From the NCBI GenBank assembly GCA_977006965.1, contig OZ345371.1, forward strand, positions 2,108,001 through 2,172,000: a stretch of DNA of 64,000 bases, written 5' to 3'. The position numbers were made by a program, and so were the translations under genes. This DNA is from Phymatolithon calcareum (taxonomy: Eukaryota > Rhodophyta > Florideophyceae > Hapalidiales). Position 1 is the first letter of the stretch. Every line of letters starts with the position of its first letter. Shown here one piece after another: positions 30,168-42,094 of the stretch. The notes below the pieces were generated by a model. The model was given only the letters and a program-made list of their open reading frames with translations. It searched no databases and was not told the origin of the DNA.

Positions 30168-33100
30168 ATCACATTTGATACCCGACGCTTAAAACAACGC
30201 CCGAATTGCGAGTTCCGTAAATGCATAATCCGTATGTGTCAAAAGCGTTGTAGTTTCAGTATGATAAAGGCGAACGCTGCGGTCAATAGCTCGCATACAG
30301 ATCACGCTCGGCTACGTACTTTCCGCTCGCGTTCCGATTCATAGATCTTTGCCCCACAGTAGGAGTCCTCTTACGCACAAGCACGACTATGCAAGGCATT
30401 ATAACTAACAATGCCTCTTTTCAAAATTTGATTGTCATTGCTCGCATCGAATATATTTTCAATGAGCGTACAACGAGAGCTTTCAATTCATGTCAATCAT
30501 TTACTTTTTTGCCGGAAGAAAGAAGACGTTTTTTCCTTGTAAAATTCTGTCATGAATCGGCGGAAAAACGAGGTTCTCGCTCGCGAATTAAGTTTTAGTT
30601 ATTTGAAGAGCTCGCTTTTCATGAGTGAAAATCTTGTGAACCGCATAGCGAAGAAGCCGACGGTGGATACAGCCGGCTGTTCGCGTGCGCTGACCTCCCT
30701 CGGGCACCGACACTGCTGGCACTTACCGACACCAGCAACGGCATCCAAGGTGTGCGACCGTCACTGCGCTCAGCGTATTTCTTCCCGTTGCACGTTTGTT
30801 TTACTCGGTATTTATTCGCGCCAGTTCTGCCCGTGCCTTGCCTTGGAGGTATGCCTTTCTCTTCTCCCCGCCCACGTACGGCCTTCTCAACGAGCACGTC
30901 TCGACTGCATGCCTTTCTCTTTGTCTTTTGTCCTACATGGTGACAAGCCATAATTAAGCGCTTCCGCGGAAGTCTCTCGGGAAAACCTAAGATCATGGAG
31001 CTTGTACAAAAAGCATCAAATTTGTCTGCTTGAAGTTTTCTGATAATCGTCCGACATGTTGGCGTTCTCCGCAGCACGCAAGCCCGTGGAATTTGCTAGC
31101 ACGATTCGGAACCGGCGCACCAAGCTCCCGCAGGGCTTGACACGCAAGTAAAATTTGGCATGCGATTAGTCCTTCCGTAGCTCTACTTCTAGAAAGGACT
31201 CCTTGGTGACCGCTTTGAAAAAGTAAAGAAAACAAATTTTCATAAATAAATTTTTCTTCTATTTAGTCCTTTTTAAAAATTTCTAGAAATCTGAAGCAGT
31301 TTTCGAACGAGCTTTCTAAAAATATCTCATGCATCCACAGAATGCCAAGAAAATCTAGCTTGTGAAAAACTCCCACTTTTTCTTTTTGCTTCTACTTGAA
31401 CAACTTCGTATCGCTTCAAAGCTGTGACGAAAACACCAGCCACACCAGAAACAGAACCAATTACTCCAAATAAAATGCCGACAATTTCCCAAGAGGAAAG
31501 CTTCTTTTCATGTGACCCCTTTTCTGAAACCACCGGCTCATTCCCTGACTTCGCTCCACGTTTATCCTCAGCGTTGCTTCCATCTTCTTCCGTCGAATTC
31601 CGCCGGATCGCAGACGGCGAAGGTGTGTAATCGCCGTCCTGTGGATGGGGCGGTGTGGAATTGACAACAGGAGCAGTAGGGACCACGTCTGAACGCTGCG
31701 GCGGTGTAGAACTGACATCACGAGAAGGAGACGTCATCACTGTACCTTTCACATCACAACCCGCAGTTTGCGAATCCTTGTTGCCCGGTTTTGTGGGCCA
31801 TGATCGTCCGTGAGAATCAGCGCACGTCGCTCCCAGAATAGGACTTTCCAAGAACTTCTTTGTGCACTCACAGAAGCGACCGCGTCTGCATTCACCCGGG
31901 GGACATTGCGCGCAAAAGTCCTTCTTCGGATCCGAAATAGGATCGGGAAGTAGACAGCGATCGCTGAGCGCATTGCATGAGATAAGTTCCTCTTTTGTCA
32001 TTTCGCAACACGTTCGTTTGAAACAACTCAAAGGCGTTGCTTTCTTCCCTTTTTCACCCTCGCATTTCCGTCTTGTGTTGTCGATGGCACCTCTTGAATT
32101 AGGCCATACGCTTCCGTGAGACACCAAACAGCTCGATTGCATCTGTTTAGACTCTTTAGAGGCATAGAATCTTTCTGGACATACACATTTGTTCCCAATT
32201 CGACACATACCCGTGGGACAGCCCAGGCAATCCTGTCTCAGAATCGTAGTTGCGCTGATGTCTGTCACGCAACGGCGATGGTGGCTCGCACAAGAGCGCA
32301 ACACATCCTCGGTCATTGCGCAGCATGTTGGCTGAGCAGCTCTTAAGCAGTGCGTTGGAATTCGCGCCTTTCTTGTTGTCGCGGGCAGATGTTTCAGTGC
32401 AGCAGGCGGAGAAGGTGTATCTCGGTATGGGTTTGCATTTGCAGCGCGCACGTTATTTCGGTGCGTGAGGAACGTGAGGAGAACGAGAGTGAGCACGCCC
32501 TTCATGCTGCCAGATAAGGATGTGGCTGTAGCGCAGTTCGACCGAAGGATGGCTGGGTAGCTCCATTGCCATCACTATCGAGTTTATCGGCGCAGCGTAG
32601 CGCTTTGGTTTCCACGTTGGGGCAAAAATTGCCTCATCTCGACATCGTGTGATGTCTCTCTGGACAATGTGTATATGAAACTGCGATAACTTAACGTATT
32701 AAAGAGCCATAACTATCATTCTATCATATGCATCAGATGACCGGATCACCATTCACCGTTCGGTGTGCTGGCAGCGATCCTGGGGATGCAAAAAAGAGAA
32801 AGAATTTCGGACGGTATTCCTCGGACAACAAGAAGGCAACAATGATCATCTTTGTGGCTACGATTTCTGATCAGCAGGTGCTCGTTGCGCAGGGTCATCG
32901 GACGCTCCAGCAGCACGTGTAAGACCTTAGTAGAGTCTCCGCGTCGTGTCCCAATAGTGGTGGCGGAAAGTGAGATGAACAATTGGACGAGTCATGAAAA
33001 ATTGTTTTTCAGGGCCCGTATTTTGAACGCCGTTTGATCCCGTCTGCTCCATGCATGGATTTAGCGCAAGAAATTCTTCATGACGCGTCCAATTGTTCAT

Positions 33101-33325
33101 CCCACTGTCCATTATTTTCCGCGTATGGAATGTACTGTAGTCCCAATAGATTCGATCGCATGATGCGAACCAGTATGATACCGTACTGTACAGTAGCTTG
33201 ACTCTCTCGTCTTCGAGTCCGTCTCGTATCATACTGGGAGGAGGAAGTCAAGCACTGTGTTCAGGAAGTTGCAGTGCATAAATTCGCCACTGGAACAAGC
33301 ACTGCAGTATGATAGTCAGATATTT
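30168..33325. repeat. Segmental duplication, copy 2 (partner 2150-4960)
   Basis: Same orientation and gene order as copy 1. It contains about 600 bp of extra DNA between the left flank and the 3' end of the gene (about 30600-31230), which copy 1 lacks. Confidence 0.8.
31327..32505 (-). CDS. Cysteine-rich type I membrane protein (paralogue 2), 392 aa
   Basis: Intact paralogue of the gene at 2693-3859, with the same architecture. A signal peptide (MKGVLTLVLLTFLT) is followed by cysteine module 1 (about 53-109) and module 2 (about 161-214). A Ser/Pro/Asn-rich stalk carrying NST sequons, one transmembrane segment (about 339-363) and a short basic tail ending SGSFSQARFSWHSVDA complete it. All cysteines of both modules are conserved between the two proteins although the stalk has diverged and gained about 10 residues (EDKRGAKS region). 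That pattern suggests selection on the ectodomain fold. One difference is C233 of paralogue 1 (ADCHGR), which is serine here (ADSHGR). Function is unknown; I recognise no named domain. Confidence 0.8.
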   Translation of the reverse strand: MKGVLTLVLLTFLTHRNNVRAANANPYRDTPSPPAALKHLPATTRKARIPTHCLRAAQPTCCAMTEDVLRSCASHHRRCVTDISATTILRQDCLGCPTGMCRIGNKCVCPERFYASKESKQMQSSCLVSHGSVWPNSRGAIDNTRRKCEGEKGKKATPLSCFKRTCCEMTKEELISCNALSDRCLLPDPISDPKKDFCAQCPPGECRRGRFCECTKKFLESPILGATCADSHGRSWPTKPGNKDSQTAGCDVKGTVMTSPSRDVSSTPPQRSDVVPTAPVVNSTPPHPQDGDYTPSPSAIRRNSTEEDGSNAEDKRGAKSGNEPVVSEKGSHEKKLSSWEIVGILFGVIGSVSGVAGVFVTALKRYEVVQVEAKRKSGSFSQARFSWHSVDA

Positions 33326-33621
33326 ACCACATTTCCGCCGTCTTCTTTCTCCTCCGGATCGAATTTTTTTCAAATGGCCTGGTCGTGGTCCTTGTCCTCA
33401 CCACTGGCTCGTTACAACACGGAACATTGCCGTCTGCCATTCAGTGTAATTATTTATTTTGTTGAGGTGCCCGATGCGTCCTTGACAGAGTAAAATGGCA
33501 ACCTTCCATTATGGAGGGTTTGTAGCTGCGAATATCACACTTGCTATGGGATCTCGTTAGGGCAATCTCTACTTGTTCGGCTGCTGCCAGCCCGCCACAA
33601 TTCAGCGTAATTGTTCATTTA
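33326..33621. other. Repeat-derived spacer
   Basis: 33485-33600 resembles 36490-36575 (TTCCATT...GAGGGTTT...TAGCTGCG; CTACTTGTTCGGCTG), so it is a repeated sequence of unknown type. No gene is recognised. Confidence 0.4.
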
Positions 33622-34019
33622 CAGTCAGACCTCGATAAATGGAACCTCTTTTTTAGAATAACCTCGGTTAGCAGCATAATCGAGTGCTCCACGAATACCG
33701 TATCCGCCTAAATTTAACGAAAATTAAAGGATTCTAGAATATTTGATAGGAGCATTACTTCATGTTCGAGGTCACGGGGCATACCTTAAATTTTGTTATA
33801 ATTTTGTTTAGCGTACACGGAGCATATCCTCACTCGTAGAATACTGTAAGTACTTTTCATGTTTATCCTGCCATTGGCATACAGTACAGTAGAATATGGC
33901 TACTGTTCGGCACACGTGTGATCCAAAACTTATGATTCAAAATTCGACTTGAGAATAACCTCGATTTTGAGAATATTGGACCATTCCACATTGCCCATCC
34001 ATTTATCGAGGTCTGACTG
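33622..34019. mobile_element. pogo/Tigger-like MITE, 398 bp
   Basis: Perfect inverted ends CAGTCAGACCTCGATAAATG with TA on both outer sides (33620-33621 and 34020-34021). Subterminal 'cctcg-a/t' repeats such as AATAACCTCG recur inside. No ORF is present. The TA target and CAGT...CCTCGA termini fit the Tc1/mariner superfamily, pogo group. Confidence 0.8.
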
Positions 34020-34021
34020 TA

Positions 34022-34647
34022 TTGAGGTGCCCGGTGCCCACCTGAAGAAGAAGAGGAAATTTTTGTTGTACAGGAGTGTTACCACAGGGGCACGTTCCCC
34101 TGGTTACCAATGGAAAGACTTTCTATACGGGGCGAGGAAAGCAAGTTTTGGAAGTTTCAAAGATTATACTGAAAACGTTGGTCGCGTTGCGCAACGTAAA
34201 TTATGAGGGATTTCAAGTATCAAAAATATATCTGAAAAGCTGATGTTGATGCACCGCTAGACGTGCCCGTCGCACATGATCTGCCAATAAGAACGGCGCT
34301 TGAGCAAGGTGCACTACGACATGCACGTGCATGTGCGTTAACGGTTGCTTGTGTGGCGCCGGAATCGATGCATGCGCAGGTGAAAGGTGCGATAACTGGG
34401 GCTCGAACGCATTGTTTGTGCATAGTGCACTACACACAGCTCATCAACGTTAATTCTGATAATTTTCAGCCAGATGAGAATGGCGCAAAGTGAACCGTCA
34501 CAAGATTGGGACCTCCCAATGTTCACAATTTCCTGACGGCTTTCTCACATATTTTTATGATGCATTTTCGTATTGCCTTTCGCACTTCATACAGACCGTA
34601 CGTGCAGCGCTTGAGAAAAACGGTATGACAACCGAATTGCTTTCCAC
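34022..34647. other. Unassigned stretch
   Basis: No gene recognised; short ORFs overlap on both strands. Confidence 0.3.
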
Positions 34648-35490
34648 CAGGGAATAGTAATATATGGACGCATATTTTCAGTGTCACTAATTCTCGCGTC
34701 TGTGTCACTAATCGGGAAAAAGACATTTCACTGTCACTATTTTGCAAAATGACACGTCAGTGTCACTAATCTGTAAAACAGTGCCTTGGTGTCACTATTT
34801 TCCAAAAATGGCATCTCAGTGTCACTAATCTTCCAAACGAATCGACCATGTCACTAAAAATTACAGAAGAAGCTAGAAATGTACAATTTTCGGGAAATAA
34901 TTATTGCAAAGTCTTTTCATCTTGTAAAAATTTGGCTCGGAGTAATACTCGTTGCCAAGTCCACGTTTCGCAAGCTCCAGGTGTTGTGCACTAGGTTTTC
35001 AGAATCTACAAATATATGATACTCATTTGGTGGTATTGTTTTCCGTTGTAACCGTCTGACAAAGTCAAATTGGCCCATAACGTGGATAAATCGGGCCAAA
35101 GAGAAATTTTTGCAGTAGTGTTCTGTGGTCAATGGCAAAGCTCTCCCAAAATCGCAGGCATGATTAATGGCTCTGAATGGTCAACTTAATGCAATAAGCT
35201 CAAGTTTTCCTCGGGAATGATCTGCTCCATAAAACTGAAGGCCTGCAGTTTTATGGAGCAGAATATTCCCCATGAAATCTTGAGCTCCAGCTAAATTAAG
35301 GTGCTATAAAATGGCAAACTGTACCAATGGTTAACGTACACCTCGACCAGCTTCATAACGATAGCAGCTGCGAAAAACTTTTCCGAAACTTTTCCCGAAG
35401 AGAATAATTGTGTCTTATTGAGTTGCTTTTAGTGACACAGAAGAGCGATTTTTACGATTAGTGACACTGAGCCATCGTTTCTTAGAATAG

Positions 35491-36288
35491 TGAGGCTCGG
35501 TCTATACCGCACATGCCCGCGCCCGTGCCTGCCCGATGTAATTACAGTAGAACTGGGCAATTCCCACCTAGTCTATACCGGATTGTGTATGCCCTGTGCC
35601 AGAAATTCTATTTTAGATGACTGCATCCATGCATGGCTGGGCTCACCCACCGTCGTGCTCGTACTGCACTATTCTCCAATTTGTGGAAACTAATGATCGC
35701 GCTGACCGTTGCACAGAATGCTATAAATACCACCCAGGTAGCCCAGCACAACGGGCAAATCGGAGGAGCACGAGTACTGGTCAAGTCCATGACCGTACAG
35801 GGGCTCGCAATGCGACTGTAGTCCCCGGCCGCCCCTGTAGTAGTCTAAAAGCTCTTTTGAACTCGTAGTCACTCAAAAGACCGGTAACGCGTTCGAAACA
35901 CTGCCGATCACGCCTACGCGATACTGAGCGAAATCGCCTCTCAAGATTGTCGCCAAATGATATGTCAACAAGCGAGAGCAAGACAGTGACGATGCTGCCC
36001 ACAATAGCTACAGTACACCAATGACAACAGCGAACAGCAAAAACAGTGCGAAGGGGTCATGGAGGGGTAAACAAGCATTGTCTTCGCGCCAAATCAAAAA
36101 TTTGCGCCAAATGGGAAGCAAAACGGGCAGAACAGGACAGTTAACTTCTTTCCCGAGGGAAAGAAGTTAACTGTCCTGTTCTGCCCGTTCTGCCCGTTTT
36201 GCTTCCGAATGAAAAATTACAGTACCGTTCAACCAATAATATGCCCTAAAATTCCTGCACGGGCATGGGCACAAGCGGTATAGACCGA
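35491..36288. mobile_element. Nested TIR element
   Basis: AGGCTCGGTCTATACCGC (left) and its inverted copy GCGGTATAGACCGAGCCT (right) bound about 800 bp inside the previous element. GTCTATACCG occurs again at 35571-35580. No clear TSD and no coding domain. Confidence 0.6.
36124..36187. repeat. Near-perfect hairpin, about 30 bp arms
   Basis: CGGGCAGAACAGGACAGTTA...TTCTTTCCC, then GAG, then the exact inverted copy. The right arm is followed by an extra TTCTGCCCGTTTTGC that repeats the arm end. Confidence 0.85.
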
Positions 36289-37804
36289 GCCTGACACTGA
36301 AGTGCTGTTTTTCATATTAGTGACACAAACGTGCTGTTTTTCAATTTAGTGACACAGACGTGAAAATTAGTGACAGGGAAAATATTTAGCCGTAATATAT
36401 TACTATCCCCTGTTTCCACCCCCTTTTAACTTTCCCCTGGTTTTACTAGCTCATCTGCTGACGCTTGCGGTGCCCATTTGAAGGAGTACGTTGGCAATCT
36501 TCCATTCTAGAGGGTTTCTAGCTGCGTGTATCATACCGGCTCTCGTTAGGGCAGTCTCTACTTGTTCGGCTGACGATGATGATGATTGCTTTATTCACCT
36601 AAGAGGCTAGCACGTCTAGAAGGCTTCATGCGACTCCACTTGCTGTGGTCGGAAGCGTCTTTTATGGACAATTCGATACCTTGGTTTGGGATATCGCCAA
36701 GTAGAGAAGCATATGTTCCGGGTGCGCATTGTAGCAGTATCCTGCGGACTAGCGTGTTCTCATCCATGCGTCGAACATGTCATAGCCATCCCCAGCGACG
36801 GTCCTTAATCCATTGTATCACCCCTAGTGAAGGCTCTCTTGTTTCTTCGGCTATCGTCCTTTTCGTCATCACGGCCAGCATCTTCGATACGGTACCGTTC
36901 AGTTTTTTCAGGATTCACATCCGTATATCAAAGTCGATATGACCGAGGCTCTCCAGAGGCGTAAGCGAAGCGGGCGCGGTAGCGCCGTGTTCGTGAGTAG
37001 TCTATAGAGGCTTTTGAAACGTGATTTGGAAATTTCGATACGATAGGTAGTCGGCGTCACAGGGTCTGCTGCCCCTGACTGCATGGTGCCCAAGTACTTG
37101 AAACTATAACATTTTCAAGAGTTTCGGCTCCTATTTTCACCATTTCCATTTCGTTCAGCGCCGCCTCTTGCTTCTTACGACGAACAATCTTGTCTGCCGC
37201 GGATCCGTGCCTGCTCGGCAACCTCGCCTTTGGTGCTGATATGACTCCCCATTCTTCTTCGTCCAGGCAGAGCGGCCCGGGCTCCTCCCCGTCAAAGTAC
37301 TCTACTGATACTCTTTTCTCTGCTCGGTTATTCTTACGGACAACTTGGTAGACGTGCCAATCAAAACGCCCTATCGTCCCATTTGTGCAGCGCTAGAATT
37401 TTTCCGACAGATGGGCAGCCGTTCATCGACGGCTTCAATCGTGGGTATGGGTCGGCTATGTAAGCGTTTGTGTGTTACCAGGGATGCCTTGTATCGAAAA
37501 GCTCTGAAGCAGATATCGAACGTAAACTCGAACTCCATTTTCTCTATATCCTGCTGCTCGTTCGGCTACTTTCAGTCTGAATTAATTCCAGGATTCCTCG
37601 ATGCGACGCTGTGCGGTGCTGCTGGTCTCCATCTCACAGGGCGTGGCCAGTTGTCAGTCAAGTTCTCAAGGATCGTTACTAATTCCCTTTGCTGGCTTCT
37701 CGTCCGAATGTGTATAAGTAGTAAACTTCGCATTGTTCTCATCCATTTCATCCCGTTTGATCCGTACAGCCACGCAACTGTTTGCGGGTCACCGGGGAAA
37801 CGGT

Positions 37805-39650
37805 CTAGGTACCAACAGAGTACAACTGTGGTGAGAACTTTTCTGGCAGTCTCAGTGCAGTGCTAGCTGCGCAGTCGTTCGAGATCGGGATGCGGCGGTG
37901 TGGTATCCGAGTCTCTTCCTCCCTCCAGCGCGTCGCCTGGCTCCCGATTGGGTCTTGGTCTGCGATGTTCGACCACATTCGCAGAAGTGCCTCGCGGTCG
38001 CGGATTGCCTGCCACTTGTCTGCCGTGTTGGGCTCCACTATTTCGTCTTTCACCAGGCAGTCCAGGCGTTCGAAGAGTTGTTTTGCGAGGACTTCTCGGC
38101 GTGTTGTGATGTCCGCCAATCCGAGCAGTTTCCTTTTCTTTTGCGTCGTTCGCGCGCTCCGCGCCCCAGTTATCTGGCCAACTACTGCCGCCTCCAGCTG
38201 ATGTATTTTCCCGATGGTGTTCGCAATCAGCGGTGCCAGGTGCAAGCAGTATTCATACGTAGGTCGGAGAAAGGCGTGGACCAGTTGGATAACTCGCCGC
38301 GTGTGCAGACCGTTCCTGTGTGCGCCGACCACCAGCAATTCTTTGAAGCGGCCCCATGCCGCGGCGACTCTTTTCTTCGTTGTCTCGTCCGTCGGCCCCG
38401 TTGCTGTGATGGTGATCCGGAGGTACTGGGCGCTGGGGCGAACTTCGACACGCCCCGCTGCCGGTTGCATCGTTCTGCTGTCGCGTTCTGATAGCAAAGT
38501 AGTGCACTTGCTCAATGACCATACTAGTCCGGCCTCTGCCACGCTGTGCAAATATTGAGTAGCTTCTGCACGCCCTTGCGATCGATAGCCATGAGCATAA
38601 CGTCGTCCGCGAAGAGATTGGCGGGCTGACTTGAGTACCGCCGGGTTAGTTGTGACAGTCTTTCGGCCAGCGTATCTATGCGCGCATTGAAAAGTGCCGG
38701 GCTTAATGGTGAGAACTCCGGCACTCCCCGCTCCAGCACCTGAGAATATCCCGACTCGTCGTTGACTGCACTGATAGTGGTAGGGATGGATGGATTTCTG
38801 TTTTATTGAAGCTCCCTTAGTCAATTATCATTGCACCTGAGAGACTTTTCGTTGCGCTACAATCCTTCGCTTACGTTTTCATTTTCATTTCGGACATTTT
38901 CCATGGACGGTATCAACTGCCATTTCCAGCATCTCTTTTTGAGTATCGGAAAGTCGTTGCTTGGGCATTAAGTTTGAGATAACTGTGAGAGCTTCATCGA
39001 GTTCGGAATCTTCGTTTCTTGCTTGTTCTTTCCAGGGATATGGGAAGCGGTGAAATAACCAGTGCGTGCAAAGAAGCCTGTGCTTCGCTTTTTTGAGGGT
39101 GAGGAATGGTGATAGTGGTAGGGAGCAGTAGCATTCGTACTTGACCTGCGAGATTGGGGGCCAGACGACGCTCTAGAACTTCCATTAGCCGCCCTCATGG
39201 AACCGACGGATATGCCCCCTTCAAGTCTAGCACCGCGCAGGCTCGGTATCCTAGTGCTAAAGCTTGGCGATAACGCAGCAGCGCGGATTCTACGCTTCTC
39301 TGCCGTCGGAACCGGCATTGGATGAGGTTAAAGTGATCTTCTTATCACACATGCCAGTCCAGGAGCTTGTCCACTATTTTGCGTATATGGGATGTAAGCG
39401 CGATTGGTCTGTAGTCTTCTGGGACACCCAGATCTTTTCGTTTGTGTATCGAGTACACCCAGACCTTGGGCCACTGGCTCGGGACCGTGGCCAGTGAACC
39501 GAATTTCTGCCATAGCGCCGCAATTATTTGGGCTCCTACTCGTGGCTTGAGCTGCAGCGCCTCGATAAAAATACCATCTGGCCCCATCGATTTGCCCTTT
39601 GGTGCCGCTCGAATAGCGCGTTCCACGTCCGAGACAAACCGCGGCTGCAA
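37805..39650 (-). pseudogene. L-G reverse transcriptase
   Basis: The finger block (39650-39345) reads KSMGPDGIFIEAL and EDYRPIALTSHIRKIVDKLL. The palm block around 39200 is disturbed by the 38787-39109 insertion. ERGVPEFSPLSPALFN (about 38720) has glutamic acid where QGSPLSP glycine is usual. NLFADDVMLMAIDRKG (about 38620) keeps the intact FADD catalytic pair. The 339-codon frame 38824-37805 carries the thumb (YLRITITATGPTDETTKKRV) and a C-terminal extension. Frameshifts separate the parts. Confidence 0.8.
38787..39109 (-). mobile_element. Truncated LINE 3' insertion in L-G
   Basis: Flanked by a perfect 15 bp TSD TGATAGTGGTAGGGA (38772-38786 and 39110-39124). The minus strand ends AGCTTCAATAAAACAGAAAT and then CCATCCA. 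It encodes QRLSDTQKEMLEMAVDTVHG, also found at 12448-12505. Confidence 0.85.
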
Positions 39651-40299
39651 TACGAAATGGGCTGGCTCTATATCCTATCGCCCCGCGGGCGTGGGAACTG
39701 GTGCGCGAAATGGTGCGAAAACTCCTTTGGTGTTAATGGCGCATCTACTGGCTAATTTCGACGAACATTCCCGCGTGGAACGTCCATTATATTTACGAGC
39801 CTGCTGGTACACTGTGCGTTGTTAGCGGTTTTCAACCCTTTGAGGAAATGAGCGTATGATTGTCTTTTGGCCTTGCGGGCCAGGCGTTTGATTTGTTTCT
39901 CGAGTTCCTTGTAGGATTTCCAATCTTCCTTCTTTCTAGACCGGCAAGCGCGTCTGTACAATCTGCTCCTTTGCTTCGTGAGATTGTTCAAATCGGGTGT
40001 TCAGCATTCCTTGAAGCGCAGAGTGGGAAGGTTTCTCTTCCGGTTGGTCCAAGGTTGTAGTAAAGAGTTCATGGCCGCGTTATACGTTCGTTGAAGCTCT
40101 TCTGTGGAGTTCGATGCTCTAATTTTTTGTGCGAGGCGCGGAAGCAGCTCGTCGTACATTTCACTCGCCGCTTGTTTTCTCCGCTCATTAGTTCTGGATG
40201 CTTTGGAAATAAACTGGCGTGTAATGTTCTCCAGTTCCCCTGTCCCTCCTAATCTCGCCGTGACCGGAACGTGGTCAATCGCTCTTTCCCAGTTGCCCA

Positions 40300-40816
40300 C
40301 TGGGGTTTGAACTCCCCGGAGTGTTACATGCTCGAGTCAGGAAGAGATAAACTGTGCTAGTTCCGGTGTACGATCGAAGAGTCGGAGATTGGGGGGCATG
40401 TATCGCCCACCTCTCGAGAGTTGCCCATGCGCGGAGTGTCCTCCCTCTTGCGTTGGAGCTTCGGTCCCATCTTCAGTTTCTCGCATTGAAATCTCCCATC
40501 ACGCATACAGCTCCTGTGGCTTTATGTCCTGTAGTACGGCCTCCAGGTCCTCCGCTTTCGCCTGGGGGCTAACATACACGCCGACATTTGTCACACCAGC
40601 CACCACTGTTGCCACTGTCTGCCACAGTTTCGTTGCATATTTGAAAAGTGGCTTGTACTTAATTTCTTGTCTTATCAGCATCGTCACTCCCCCGTTTCCG
40701 CGTCCTCCGGTAGGGGATTGCTCCAACTGAACGGACTCATGCCTCATGCGGAGTGGCATGGACTTTGCAGGTTGGAGCCAGGTCTCGGTACCAGCGAGAA
40801 TGTCCACCCTAATCAC
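40300..40816 (-). pseudogene. L-G AP endonuclease domain
   Basis: Contains DILAGTETWL (the ETW motif of the APE fold), GGRGNGGVTMLIRQE and, after 40499, GDFNARN on the minus strand near 40480-40500 (the catalytic GDFN motif). These are the hallmarks of APE-type LINE endonucleases, which nick target DNA. The domain is split by frameshifts. Confidence 0.75.
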
Positions 40817-40919
40817 CTCCTAAATTGATTCCACGCTCGCTACTAGCCCTTGTACGTTGAAGGTCCCCAGGTTCAGTCCTGTGTGGGCCGTCAAAATTTT
40901 TGAGGAATTCCTTCCTTCG

Positions 40920-41759
40920 CTATAGTCCCCTCCTCCGCGAGACTTGTACAACTTCTGCATTTTGCCCCGGTTGATGGTTCTGAACCGTAGTCTCTTTGGA
41001 AGTCGCAAGGATGGCTCGAGCGCTTTCAGCGACTCCTTCAAAGAAGTGACGGACGCGCGGGTTTCCGTGTCGATTGATGATATTTGACACTCTGTGCAGA
41101 CACTGACGCGCTTTTTCATATGTGCAGGAGCTATCTCCGCGTTTGGGGCCTCGCATCATGAATTTGTCCAAAGGAGAGCTCATGTCTAAGATCGAGTATC
41201 CCAACAAAGGTAAAGCAGCGCTCACGTCCTCTTCGTGTCGAGTGCCCGTGAGTAACTATAGGACACTCGATCCTACGAAATCCACGTGTAGGATTGCGTG
41301 TGGGTGTATGTGCTCCCGCAGAATACTTTTCAGCTAACGAATGGGCCCACGACGGGCCTTGCCGAAGTAAAACGGTATGGGCTGCGGATTTGGCTGTCTC
41401 TCCGTCTGCCTTTGATGCTGCTTCCCCATGGTGGCTTGTCCTTTTTTGACTTCTTGTATGCGATCTCTAATGTCCGAGGGTAAAGTTTCTGGTGACGAGC
41501 GATTATTCTTGACTATTTCAGCCCAGGAAAAGTACTTTGGAGCCGGTTTATCCTTAGTGTGCCGTTTTGTCGCACTTGTTCCGGCGGGGTTTGCCGCGCT
41601 CTGGGAGTCCTCGTGTGGTTCCTCAGGTCCCGTGGACTCTGAAACAGTTGCTGGCGACTGTGCGCGTCGCTGAGACTGTCGCGCACGATTTCGACCCTGC
41701 GCCGCGTGGCTCCGCGTTTTCAACTGCCGCCGGGTGTGCGCGCCCGTGAATCGAAGCAC
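40920..41759 (-). pseudogene. L-G ORF1-like protein
   Basis: The first frame (41759-41334) is basic, glutamine- and serine-rich, with KYFSWAEIVKNN. The continuation in other frames (41330-40920) includes HAILHVDFVGSSVLYLLTGT and RHEEDVSAALPLLGY. Its position upstream of the endonuclease suggests the nucleic-acid-binding ORF1 of the LINE, but I recognise no zinc knuckle. Confidence 0.5.
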
Positions 41760-42094
41760 AGAATCTCGTCCTCGGGCAGCGTAGCGCCGCGTGGCACAAC
41801 CCAGTGGGAGAGCCTCATGGAAAGCATCCGGAAGACGTTCTTGGACCGGTCGTCATGCGCCTAAGGGTTCTTCCAGGCGGCCACCGTTTGTGGCGCCCAG
41901 GCGCTGTCGGGCAACATGGGTTGGTGCGGGAACGTCTTAGCGCGTGGCCGCTTCTCGACTGCTGCTGACTGCGCCTCGAGACTGTGTCGAGCGACTTGTC
42001 TCGGCACGGGATTCCTTCGCGCGGCGCCAATGGTCGCGGCTCCAAGACAGTCTCTAGCGATATCGATCAACGGCCAGATTCATCACGGGGGGGA

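Larger units (their letters stand above)
34648..36412. mobile_element. Non-autonomous TIR element with arrays of GTGTCACTAA
   Basis: Ends are CAGGGAATAGTAATATAT (left) and, inverted, CAGGGGATAGTAATATAT (right), with a 7-8 bp flanking repeat TTTCCAC(C). About seven copies of GTGTCACTA(A/T) lie in 34678-34860 and about six in inverted orientation (TTAGTGACAC) in 35430-35475 and 36290-36380. There is no transposase ORF. The CAGGG ends and TSD length suggest the hAT superfamily; the repeats look like transposase-binding sites. Confidence 0.75.
36577..41760 (-). mobile_element. L-G: near-complete but broken LINE
   Basis: Order on the minus strand: ORF1-like basic protein (41759 to about 40920), AP endonuclease (40816 to about 40300), linker, RT fingers and palm (39650-38524), thumb and C-terminus (38520-37805), long 3' region. 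It ends GCTAGCCTCTTAGGTGAATA, then AAGCAATCATCATCATC. The frame changes repeatedly, so it is dead. A 323 bp insertion lies at 38787-39109. Confidence 0.85.

Noticed and set aside
37860-38558. Plus-strand ORFs of up to 197 codons over L-G
   Set aside because: Antisense shadows of the L-G RT C-terminal frame, with Cys- and Arg-rich composition and no domain.
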